NCBI GenBank assembly: GCA_028280565.1
Contig: JANQLQ010000086.1
Location: 1 to 64,000 of the forward strand
DNA: 64,000 nucleotides
Reading direction: 5' to 3'
Origin: Fulvivirga sp.
Lineage (GTDB): Bacteria > Bacteroidota > Bacteroidia > Cytophagales > Cyclobacteriaceae
Shown: positions 17,046 to 25,537 of the stretch, piece after piece
Numbering within the stretch: the first letter of the stretch is position 1
Layout of the letters: the number at the start of each line of letters is the position of its first letter
Position numbers and translations under genes: made by a program
The notes under the pieces: generated by a model
What the model saw: only the letters and a program-made list of their open reading frames with translations
What the model was told of the DNA's origin: nothing
Database searches by the model: none

Positions 17046-18683
17046 CTAACTGTAGATGTCTTTCACAAGCTTCAGACCCAGCAAAAAAGCTAGGATCGTT
17101 CCCGCGAGACCGGCTAATGACAGCCCTCGAAATAGTGGAGGCACCTGGGTGGCCAAAAGAAGTGAGGAACCTAGGAACAATGCTGCGGTGAGTATACCCA
17201 TCACTAAGCGATTCACAGATTTTTCCAGGTTACGATGTTCCAGCCTTACCTCGAAATCCTCTTTTTGTGCCCGGTTTAAGATATTTGAAATCAACCTGGG
17301 GCTCTCGGAAAAAATGTGGTCCCAATCTCGCATGCTCCTGGTTAATTTCTTACCTATCCTGGCTGGAGAGAACTTATGACGAATAATTTTGTATTGATAC
17401 TTTTGAAGTATACTCGAAATGCTGAATTTGGGATTAAGCGCTTTTCCTGTGCCTTCCAACATCATAACTACCCGAAGAAGGTTGAATGTTTTAGCGGGTA
17501 AAATAATGTGATGTTCATGAATTATCGAAATCATATCTTTCAAAGCCTGCCCCATGCTCACTTCTTCCAGTGGAAGTTGCAAATAGGATTCAACAAAATC
17601 ATCAATTTGGGTGGTCAACACTTCATAGTTAACACCAGGGGGTACCCGGCCAAGTTCGATCACAACAGTTCGAATCAGTTCGATATCATTTTGTGAAATT
17701 GCGATCATCAGTTCTTCCAGGCTTTCATTCAACTGTTGATCCACTCTTCCCATCATTCCAAAATCCAGGATACATAATGACCCATCTTCCAACATTAAAA
17801 GGTTGCCGGGGTGTGGATCCGCGTGGTAAAAGTTATCACGAAAGATCATTTCAAGGTAAGCGTGAGCCCCAACCTCTGCCAAATGACTTAACCGTTCTTT
17901 TGGCCAGGCCGGCTGAGAAAGGCTCCCCAGCGGGGTACCTTTGACGAATTCCATGGACAATATTTTTCGTCCTGACAACTCAACTACCGGAACAGGAATA
18001 TGAATACCAGGATTATTAGCGAAGTTGTCGGCAAGTACTTGCATATTGCTGAGTTCTTTCCTAAAATCCAATTCATTCAACATAGTATTTTTGAGTTCTC
18101 TAACGGTAGCTACCGGCTGATAAATCTTAAGTGGAGAGACGAACTGCTCTGCCATATTGGCCAACTGGGAAATAATCTCAAGATCGCTTTTCACTTTTTC
18201 GATAATGCCTTCATGCATTACCTTCACTACTATTTGCTCACCAGTTCGTAATGAAGCCCGGTGTACCTGGGCAATAGAGGCCGAAGCCATCGGCTCTACG
18301 TTAAATTCGGCAAACACGTCTTGGAGGGATGAAACCTGGAATTCATTTAAAATAGTAGCTTCTACATACTCAAATGGATCGGCTGGGGTGGACGACTGTA
18401 GTTTTGAAAGTTCTTCTGCCAGCTCTACCCCGACCAGGTCACTTCTCGTGCTTAATAGCTGCCCTAGTTTTATGAAGGTGGTTCCCAGCTCACTTAGCGC
18501 CATCCTGATCAATTGGTGTTTTGTAAATTGATTAGGAAGCTCTTTACGCTTAGATTTTATATATTTTCTTACCCAGTCAATTTTAACCTCTTTAAATAAG
18601 TCGGCCAGGCCGTACTTGGATAATATGATCAAAACTTCCCGAAGTCTAACTGATTCTTGAATTGAGTGATGATAGGCTTTCAT
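17046..18683 (-). CDS. ABC1/AarF/UbiB-family atypical kinase
   Basis: A 545-residue membrane-associated protein of the ABC1/UbiB/COQ8 family, ATPases that support quinone or other isoprenoid lipid metabolism. Visible are the KxGQ motif (KLGQ, 72-75), the Ala-rich loop ASIAQVHRA, the catalytic loop HADPHPGNLL and the metal-binding LDFGMMG. Two transmembrane helices close the protein, the usual UbiB arrangement. It follows the DUF308 gene by 64 bp on the same strand, so it probably shares the promoter at 19395. No other quinone-biosynthesis gene is in the window. Confidence 0.9.
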   Translation of the reverse strand: MKAYHHSIQESVRLREVLIILSKYGLADLFKEVKIDWVRKYIKSKRKELPNQFTKHQLIRMALSELGTTFIKLGQLLSTRSDLVGVELAEELSKLQSSTPADPFEYVEATILNEFQVSSLQDVFAEFNVEPMASASIAQVHRASLRTGEQIVVKVMHEGIIEKVKSDLEIISQLANMAEQFVSPLKIYQPVATVRELKNTMLNELDFRKELSNMQVLADNFANNPGIHIPVPVVELSGRKILSMEFVKGTPLGSLSQPAWPKERLSHLAEVGAHAYLEMIFRDNFYHADPHPGNLLMLEDGSLCILDFGMMGRVDQQLNESLEELMIAISQNDIELIRTVVIELGRVPPGVNYEVLTTQIDDFVESYLQLPLEEVSMGQALKDMISIIHEHHIILPAKTFNLLRVVMMLEGTGKALNPKFSISSILQKYQYKIIRHKFSPARIGKKLTRSMRDWDHIFSESPRLISNILNRAQKEDFEVRLEHRNLEKSVNRLVMGILTAALFLGSSLLLATQVPPLFRGLSLAGLAGTILAFLLGLKLVKDIYS

Positions 18684-18747
18684 GACAGTACCTTACTTGG
18701 AATTTGGATTTACTTAAATGATCGAGATAAAAAATTCCTGTTATCAC

Positions 18748-19326
18748 TTAAGAAGTAAGACCCGGAGCTTTCCTAATCTTCTTCATCTTAAAGGCAAAGT
18801 AAATGCTAAAAAGTCCGCCAGATATCAATGCCAATCCCGTCCAAAATACGACCGTCATTCCAGCGAATACGGGATTCAAGGTTAGCGTGAAAGAAAGCAA
18901 TACACCTAGTACGCCTAATACCATTAAATTCCCCCAGTCCAGGACGCCGTAATTCTTTAAGTCAAGTGCAAAACCAATGGCTCCAATGGATCGGGTAAGC
19001 ACTAGAAAGCCGACGTAAAAAGGCAATGTAACTAATGAAACCCCGGGATTGATAATAAGCAGGACCCCTATTATAGCAGTTATGATACCAAGGCTCAGCG
19101 ACCAGCCCCAGTTTTCTATTTCTTTCCTGTTGACAAAAGCAAATATTACCTCTGATGTACCCGTAATCAAAAAGGACAGGCTAAATAAAACAGCAAGTGC
19201 CAGGTAGGATTTGAGCGGTGTAGCAATGGTATAGCCTCCAAGGATGATAAACAGGATTCCGACTATAAGTGGGATAAACCAATACCTGGCAGATTTTCTA
19301 ATGGATTTTACAAATGACGTTTTCAT
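18748..19326 (-). CDS. DUF308/HdeD-like membrane protein
   Basis: A 192-residue protein with about six transmembrane helices in repeated pairs, starting ARYWFIPLIVGILFIILGGYT and ending in a short basic tail, as in the HdeD (DUF308) acid-stress membrane family. The ATG at 19326 is used; an in-frame start at 19374 lies upstream of the -7 box and is excluded by the promoter. It is the first gene of a likely operon with the ABC1 kinase. Confidence 0.82.
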   Translation of the reverse strand: MKTSFVKSIRKSARYWFIPLIVGILFIILGGYTIATPLKSYLALAVLFSLSFLITGTSEVIFAFVNRKEIENWGWSLSLGIITAIIGVLLIINPGVSLVTLPFYVGFLVLTRSIGAIGFALDLKNYGVLDWGNLMVLGVLGVLLSFTLTLNPVFAGMTVVFWTGLALISGGLFSIYFAFKMKKIRKAPGLTS

Positions 19327-19351
19327 GATGATGTTGTTTATGTTGTTCCAG

Positions 19352-19395
19352 TAAAATTCCTGGATACAACGCATGAAAAATTTACCATAGGTTAA
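19352..19395 (-). promoter_or_regulatory. Palindromic operator and -7 box upstream of DUF308-ABC1 kinase
   Basis: TTACC-ATAG-GTTAA at 19382-19395 differs from the shared palindrome at one position. On the coding strand GAATTTTA at 19359-19352 occupies the same -7 position (22 nt after the palindrome) as in the sister promoters. Confidence 0.6.
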
Positions 19396-20006
19396 AAAAC
19401 GATCGAAGTGTAAAATGGCATGGTTTGGGGGGTGGTCTTCATAGAAAATCCAACGCGGAAAACTACCTATGTATTGAGTGTATAAATTTTATCCAAACAC
19501 CCGCTTAAACTTATGCTTCCAATGGTCTTTACGGTTACTAAATTTACGTGGGTTGGCAAGGAATTCCTTTCCGAAAGTCAAGCCTGGATTATGGGATCCA
19601 TGTACATAATGGAAACTTAAAATACTTTTATACAATAATCCCGGGCCAATAAAATAGGGGACAGAATTTAAAAACAAGGATAATAAGGGGCTGGATTGGA
19701 AGATTGCGGCATCCCTTCAAATGGGTACTTTGCTCAATCAAAAGCACCGATCACAACACCGATACTCGTCGCTGGGACAATACTGATTCGAATATTGGTG
19801 TGTCCCATTCCTTTAAGAAACTCTTCATGAAAGGCTCCACGATTACCACCCTCTACTTGGTGCTATGACTAATTTCCAGGCACATCCGCTATTGCTACGT
19901 ACGGTGAACAAAATTATCAAAACATAAGGCACGAGAGTTCATGATTAGGGAATTACTCGATTCAAAGATTATCGAAAGCTTCTTGGTAAACCCATGATTG
20001 AATATA
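19396..20006. other. Gene-poor gap with possible decayed coding
   Basis: No intact gene is supported. On the minus strand near 19740-19860 a run of about 40 open codons without a start (ending SIVPATSIGVVIGAFD) and a 62-codon ORF at 19489-19677 look protein-like but match no family I recognise. They may be remnants of a lost gene. Confidence 0.3.
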
Positions 20007-20573
20007 CTAATGGACCAAATTTTTCCTAATTCTACTCAGGCTTTGTTGAGTAACTCCCAGGTAAGAAGCAATATGGGCAAGTTTCGCTTTTTGAAAAATG
20101 AGTGGATGTTCTTCCAACAGCTTAAGATAACGATACTCAGCAGATTCAGTATGCTCACTCATGATCCTTCTGCTAAGTCGCATGGCAAACTCCGCAAGCA
20201 GAAGTTGGATCGCATGAGCTGCCTCTTTAATTTCAGTAAACAGTAGGTCGTATTGAGTTTTGCTAATTAGAAGGCACTCGGTGTCCTCAAGTGCTTCAAA
20301 ATTAAGAATATTAGTTTCTCCTTTAAAAAAACTGAAAGGAGAGGTTATTAACATGTTGTCAGAAGAAAACCAGTGAGTGATCTCATTTCCGTCCAAGTCC
20401 ATGTAGTACAGCCTGATAAATCCGTTTGTAACAAAATAAAAGTAATCACACCGTTGCCTCTGCCGCAAGAATACTTCTGCTTTTTTTATCCGTTTGATCT
20501 TAAATTCAATTCCCAATTCATCACTCCATTTTAGAAGATGATCTTTAGATAGAAACTGGTCAGATCTAAACAT
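20007..20573 (-). CDS. Crp/Fnr-family transcriptional regulator
   Basis: A 188-residue regulator. Residues about 20-120 form the cyclic-nucleotide-binding-type beta-roll (FVTNGFIRLYYMDLDGNEI). Residues about 150-186 carry the helix-turn-helix, with recognition region LGVTQQSLSRIRK, typical of the Bacteroidota branch. No Cys cluster for an iron-sulphur centre is present, so it is not a classical FNR; the effector is unknown. It closes the stress island and is the obvious local candidate to bind the TTACC-N4-GGTAA sites, an inference from position and spacing only. Confidence 0.88.
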   Translation of the reverse strand: MFRSDQFLSKDHLLKWSDELGIEFKIKRIKKAEVFLRQRQRCDYFYFVTNGFIRLYYMDLDGNEITHWFSSDNMLITSPFSFFKGETNILNFEALEDTECLLISKTQYDLLFTEIKEAAHAIQLLLAEFAMRLSRRIMSEHTESAEYRYLKLLEEHPLIFQKAKLAHIASYLGVTQQSLSRIRKNLVH

Positions 20574-20897
20574 ACCTTAGAACAGGACAGGTTGTGTGTT
20601 AAGTTGAATTTTATTATAAGTCATTCTTGGCAAAAAGAAAAATTTAAGCCGTAGAAATTGATTACCAATCTTTTATCAATGATTCGTGTTTTCGATTTAT
20701 CGTGTTCCGGGATAGTGGAATAAACAACCGGTTAAAGACCAAAATCAACATAAAAAACCCACTATAATTAGGGAGACGCAGCCTGTTAAGTTGAAACTTA
20801 GCCCCTTGAGATTAGCTAGTTTCTACAGCTTTAATGATCGTTAGCAGTTTCAATAGATGATCCACACTTGATATTCAATGTAAAGGGAATTCACTAT

Positions 20898-21015
20898 TAA
20901 ATGCCGCTTGATCGTACCCATCTCACCCCTTCTCCCTAAAAGAGAGATCCACCTCGCGATTGGCTCTCCCTTCGGGGTGTAGGGGTGAGCACTGGCCTTA
21001 ACTGAACGGCTTTAA
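20898..21015. repeat. Short inverted-repeat element, family II, copy 2
   Basis: Ends TTAAATGCCG and CGGCTTTAA; matches the reverse complement of 1306-1419, including the paired cacccc/ggggtg blocks. It lies directly before the family III repeat. The rest of the 20574-21569 gap has two isolated GTTAAGTTGAA motifs (near 20596 and 20784) that resemble family I ends. Confidence 0.55.
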
Positions 21016-21033
21016 TTCACTATTGAGTGAATC

Positions 21034-21348
21034 ATTGAAAATTCAAATAGCGTATGGAGGGGAGACATCCAGGAACAGCGCGGCCCATTTGAGGCCTGTG
21101 GGCAAGCGGCCTATAGGGGCTGGACAGCGCGTTTCGAGGGGAAAATGGGCTTTGTTGCTGGCGCCCTTTTCTTTTGTTTCGTTTTCTTTTGGGCGTGCAA
21201 AAGAAAATGAAAACCGAACTTAGAACTACATAATCCCGCGTATACTGCTCATTGCGAAGATAGCATTACCCGAAACACTCAAAAATCTAGCCTAATTTGT
21301 CAAAATCAAACGCTTTCCTATCAAAGCTAATTTCCAAAGACGCCCTAT
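21034..21348. repeat. Family III dispersed repeat, copy 1
   Basis: About 315 bp that recur in the same orientation at 61925-62225. The most conserved part runs from CGTATGGAGGGGA to the GAAGATAGCATTACCC box. A hairpin can form between TTTTCTTTTG and CAAAAGAAAA. ORFs over one copy are interrupted in the other, so the element is not coding; a structured RNA or mobile repeat is likelier. Confidence 0.6.
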
Positions 21349-21569
21349 TTATACTGATCAAGAGTTTCGAACACCCGCAAGGATATTCTCAGAATAACGT
21401 AGCTCGAGTAACCCCAGAGAAGTATCGCTCAAAAGTGACATAAACAAAAGCTATCATCTACCGCCTCAAGCCGTGGTCCAGGCCACACCGAGCCCAGTCC
21501 ATTCCACTACCTGGTGCCTTTCAAAGGTGCTGTTAAGGAATCTAATCACGTCCCCGGACCGCTTGCATT

Positions 21570-22760
21570 TTAATGTACTTTACACACCCTGTTGGTGGTA
21601 GTTTTGGTTTTGATGTAGTAAACACCCATATTCAATTGTGAGAAGTCAATAACCATTCTATTTTCAAGGTTTGTTATTGGTTTAGTGAGCCCAGTCACGT
21701 TTTGTCCAAATACATCATATACCTGGATATCCTCCAATCCCAGCCTGTTTCCTTGGATCGTCAATTTGTTGTTTACAGGGTTTGGGTAAATTAACACCTT
21801 AGCTTCATAGAATTTTTGCAGGTGAATACTTCTAATTTTTGAGTAAGAAAACTGTCCATCAAAGTCAGTTTGTTTCAGGCGATAGTAGGAAATACCGGGA
21901 TGGGGATTGCTATCAATCTCTGAATAGTTCAACGGCGTGGATGAGTTTCCCGCCCCATCAATATTTTTAATTATTTCCCAATGGATCCCGTCCGTAGTTC
22001 GCTCTAGGGTAAAGTAATCATTATTTTTTTCAGAGGCCGTTTGCCAATCTAACTTAACCCAGTTGTTGTTGGTTACGGTAGCACTAAAGGTTAATAATTC
22101 TATGGGAAGCGTTAAGCTGCTCCTTACCCATAACTGGAAAAACGTTAAATTTGCTATCTCTCCGCTAAAAAATTGTTCCGCCTGGAATGAAGAAGATGGG
22201 ATCCAATGAAAACCTGCTGCATTTCCGCAGAGATGTATGATATTTTCATGTAAGGATGTGCCATCAACAGTCATGCAGGAAGCGTTGACGGTGATGTATG
22301 TAGCATTTGTTCCTGCCCAGTTGTTATTTATTAAGTTATCGGCCGTACCTTGATGTAATGTCGTGTTGCTTTGAATTCTGCCTATGATGGTTGCATCGGT
22401 AGTAGCTACATCAAAGTTACCAGTACTTGAAGAAATCCTAACTTCTTGAATTTCCGTTAAAGCTCCCAAAATGGCCGGGTTGAGGATTCCCCTGGAAGTA
22501 GCGTTTAAACTGGTACCTTGGGGCAAATTACCAGCTCCATTTCCAAAATCAATGGCAACCTGTACGTACCCATTGGCATCTACATAGGTATCGAATGTAG
22601 TACCTCCTATGTCAAAATAATACACTCCAGCAACCGTAACCTCAGTTCCTTGCTGTAAAGAGGTAAAAGGATCACCTATTGTACCGGTTTGAGCATATGA
22701 ACAAACTGCCTGAACCAAGAATACCGAGGCATACATAACTCTTTTCATCCACTTCATCAT
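21570..22760 (-). CDS. Secreted protein with T9SS type A sorting domain
   Basis: A 396-residue exported protein. It has a signal peptide ending CSYAQ and a central region of unknown function (about 25-215), then a linker of the kind LPIELLTFSATV...VKLDWQTASEKNN, with the YYRLKQTDFDGQFSYS motif, that often precedes the sorting domain. The last 80 residues are a T9SS C-terminal domain starting VLIYPNPVNNKLTI. It would pass the outer membrane by T9SS and be released or anchored. Monocistronic. Confidence 0.85.
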   Translation of the reverse strand: MMKWMKRVMYASVFLVQAVCSYAQTGTIGDPFTSLQQGTEVTVAGVYYFDIGGTTFDTYVDANGYVQVAIDFGNGAGNLPQGTSLNATSRGILNPAILGALTEIQEVRISSSTGNFDVATTDATIIGRIQSNTTLHQGTADNLINNNWAGTNATYITVNASCMTVDGTSLHENIIHLCGNAAGFHWIPSSSFQAEQFFSGEIANLTFFQLWVRSSLTLPIELLTFSATVTNNNWVKLDWQTASEKNNDYFTLERTTDGIHWEIIKNIDGAGNSSTPLNYSEIDSNPHPGISYYRLKQTDFDGQFSYSKIRSIHLQKFYEAKVLIYPNPVNNKLTIQGNRLGLEDIQVYDVFGQNVTGLTKPITNLENRMVIDFSQLNMGVYYIKTKTTTNRVCKVH

Positions 22761-23375
22761 CGCTAACGCCCCTTAAAAATGAATTTTCTGCTACTCACTT
22801 GTTCAATAGCAGGAACTTCCCAACTGCACTTACTTTTATTCATTTTAATATGTAACAAAGAAAGGCCAAATTGGTTGTTTAAAATGGATATTCATTGCAA
22901 ACCATAGAAGAGTCCGGGTCATTTTAGTACGGGGTCTTTACTTAGGCCAGGGGCGCAGACGGGAAAGGAATTATTACAGAAGGTGCTAACGATCGATGAA
23001 GCCTGGCTTTATGCGTGTTGATCGTAAAGAAATAAAATCCATCCCTAGGAATACAGTCGGTATTCGATCTATCCTTTAACGACTTCGTCTGTTCAAAACT
23101 TTATCCCAACCCAGGGTCCACTTTACGTGCTGACTTGGCTCTCTGACCCTTTTTAAAACCTATCCTATCGTGTGATTTCTTCACGTTTGGCCCTCTCCAA
23201 ATTAGGGAGGAATAAGCCTCCAAAAACGCCCTATGTATTGAACAAAAAGGCATCATTAATTTTATCGTTTCTCCTATTTACGAATTCCAAGTAGCTAACT
23301 TAGGGTGAGTTAAATTCTATGATAAAGTCACCACGTGATTACAGGACTGGATCACAACAAAAGAAATTCGACACG

Positions 23376-24665
23376 ATGAAACTTTCAAGACGTAACGCCT
23401 TCAAAAAGATCAGCCTGGGGCTGGCAGGAGTGCCGTTGTTTGGCAAGTCACTCAACGATATACCGGCTAAGGAAGATCTTCTAAAATGGCAAGAAGCCTT
23501 TTCCAAAGATAGAACCACCGATGAGGCCTATTGGGAAAAGTTCCGTGGAGAATTTTACGATATTCCCAGTGATTTTATCAATTTGGAAAACGGCTATTTC
23601 GGGGTGCACCCCAAACCTGTACACCAAAGCTACCTCTTGAACATAGAAAAGGTCAATCGTTTTTCCTCGCAGTATATGCGCACCGATTACGTGCATGACT
23701 ACCGGGAAATTATGAAGTCGCTGGCAGCGTTCTCCTCGGTACACCCAGAAGAGCTGCTGATCACGCGGAATGCCACGGAGGCTTTGAATATATTGATCCA
23801 AGGGCTGGACCTACAAAAGGGAGATGAAGTGATCTTGAATCGACAGGATTACCATAGTATGATCGAAACGTTTGAAATGCTGGAAAAAAGAATAGGTATT
23901 CAGCTTAAATTCATCCGGCTGCCCCTTGTTCCTAAAAATGACGAAGAAGTCTTGGAATTGTATACGGAGGCTGTCAGCCCAAGTACGAAATGTGTATTGC
24001 TTACCCATATGATCCATCTTACCGGGCAGATCATCCCTGTAAAAAAGATCGCCGATGCGCTCAGGCCCCGGGGAATCGAGATCATTGTGGATGCGGCCCA
24101 CAGTTTTGCACAAGTAGATTTTAAGCTGGGTGAAATGGGTGCCGATTTTGTAGGTGTCAATCTTCACAAATGGTTCAGCAATCCATTGGGCGCAGGCATG
24201 CTTTACGTCAAAAAAGGAAGGGTTCGGGATCTGAAACCTTTATTTGGGGACTCCAACCGTCCTAAGGATAACATTCATCGGCTAGGTCACTTCGGTACTT
24301 TGGCCACACCTATCATCATGACCATTCCATCGGCGCAAGAGTTCAACCAAATGGTCACAATCCCCGCCAAGGAGAAGCGTTTACGTTACTTACAGAAATA
24401 TTGGACAGCAGAAGCGATGAGAATACCCAAAGTGGTCATCACCACCCCTACTGCAGAAGCACAGAGCTGTGCCATTGCCAGCTTTTATATTGAAGGCATG
24501 GAGGCCAAGGATATAGTACATAGGCTCTATGAGCAATTCAAAGTATTCACCGTGATCCGGCAGTTGGAAGACCGGCAAGTCGTTAGAGTAACACCGAACC
24601 TGTACAACCACACCGGGGAATTGGATACCTTGCTGGAAGGGATTAGTACTTTAGCCAAACTATAG
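23376..24665 (+). CDS. Class V aminotransferase with Tat signal
   Basis: A 429-residue PLP enzyme of the isopenicillin-N-epimerase/cysteine-desulfurase-like class V family. The N-terminus MKLSRRNAFKKISLGLAG is a twin-arginine signal, so a folded holoenzyme is exported to the periplasm. Asp239 in IVDAAHS binds the PLP pyridine, and Lys265 in NLHKWFSNP is the internal aldimine lysine. The ATG at 23376 is chosen over 23319 because it puts the Tat motif at the start. Substrate unknown. The 600 bp upstream show no element beyond an AT-rich promoter region. Confidence 0.88.
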   Translation: MKLSRRNAFKKISLGLAGVPLFGKSLNDIPAKEDLLKWQEAFSKDRTTDEAYWEKFRGEFYDIPSDFINLENGYFGVHPKPVHQSYLLNIEKVNRFSSQYMRTDYVHDYREIMKSLAAFSSVHPEELLITRNATEALNILIQGLDLQKGDEVILNRQDYHSMIETFEMLEKRIGIQLKFIRLPLVPKNDEEVLELYTEAVSPSTKCVLLTHMIHLTGQIIPVKKIADALRPRGIEIIVDAAHSFAQVDFKLGEMGADFVGVNLHKWFSNPLGAGMLYVKKGRVRDLKPLFGDSNRPKDNIHRLGHFGTLATPIIMTIPSAQEFNQMVTIPAKEKRLRYLQKYWTAEAMRIPKVVITTPTAEAQSCAIASFYIEGMEAKDIVHRLYEQFKVFTVIRQLEDRQVVRVTPNLYNHTGELDTLLEGISTLAKL

Positions 24666-24753
24666 ATGGATATGGAGTGAGCGGGTTACGTTATTTCGGA
24701 TCACCTAGCTTATGGTCAAATTAGGATCATTTTTACCGTTGCATCATGATAAT

Positions 24754-24790
24754 CAATTTACCGGGTAACTTGAAGTCACCCGGTAAATTG
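24754..24790. terminator. Bidirectional hairpin between convergent genes
   Basis: Perfect 13-bp arms CAATTTACCGGGT / ACCCGGTAAATTG with an 11-nt loop, between the aminotransferase and the convergent TPR lipoprotein gene. No long T-tract follows. Confidence 0.6.
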
Positions 24791-24879
24791 AGAAGTGCTG
24801 TCTTCCAAGGAAAAAAGATAAATATTGATCCCTCTCCTAACATTGAGTTTGTTTTTGCAAATTAGCTTGGCCAGGCCTA

Positions 24880-25521
24880 CTACTTGCCACAGTATGTGGC
24901 GACTTCTTTTGCCTCATTCGCTCCCCAGGACGGGGCCAAGGTTACTTGACCGGGTTGAAGCTCAAAAAGACGAACCGCTTCTTGTAGCCTTGCGCAGGCC
25001 GGCGAAGTGTCTGCGCCAAAAAACCGGGCGGTGCCAAACTCCATACGTCCTAATAGGTAGGTCGCCCTAGGGTTTCCGGGATCCATCTCCACGGCCTTTT
25101 TAAGTGTTTGCATGGTTAAAGGTGTATATTGTTGTCCGCGGCTACCCGGGTCTATCGACACACGTATCATGTGAACGAATCCTTCTAATGCCCAGACTTC
25201 ATCTTCTTGGGGCGCTAATTCGTAGGACTTCTTGATGTGTTCAAGGGCAAGGTCTAGGTACTTATCTTTATCACCTGTGCTTGTCGCTTTTGCAGACATC
25301 ATGATGTAGCCGTACGCACTGTAGTAAAGCGGTTCCCATTTCTCATTCTCTTTTTGTGCTATACGTTCGAAGGTGTTGACCACTGCGCGATACTCCTCTA
25401 CGGTTTCGGCCTGGTATACTTTTTCAATGTTGTCTGTCATCACCTGTTCGTACTTTGAGGTCTGTTGAAATTGAAATAGGCATCCTGCTGCTATGAAGAA
25501 AGTTGAAATTAATAAGCTCAT
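24880..25521 (-). CDS. TPR-like lipoprotein downstream of a TonB receptor
   Basis: A 213-residue protein with signal MSLLISTFFIAAGC; the Cys at 14 fits a lipobox. The mature part is helical, with TPR-like repeats (YLDLALEHIKKSYELAP, LKKAVEMDPGNPRATYLLGRM). It starts 16 bp after the TonB-dependent receptor stop, so both are in one operon. TPR lipoproteins of this kind may assist the receptor at the periplasmic face; the true role is unknown. Confidence 0.75.
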   Translation of the reverse strand: MSLLISTFFIAAGCLFQFQQTSKYEQVMTDNIEKVYQAETVEEYRAVVNTFERIAQKENEKWEPLYYSAYGYIMMSAKATSTGDKDKYLDLALEHIKKSYELAPQEDEVWALEGFVHMIRVSIDPGSRGQQYTPLTMQTLKKAVEMDPGNPRATYLLGRMEFGTARFFGADTSPACARLQEAVRLFELQPGQVTLAPSWGANEAKEVATYCGK

Positions 25522-25537
25522 ACTATTTTGTTTAAGT

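Noticed and set aside
21023..21223. 66-residue plus-strand ORF
   Set aside because: It covers the family III repeat; the second copy has an early stop in the same frame.
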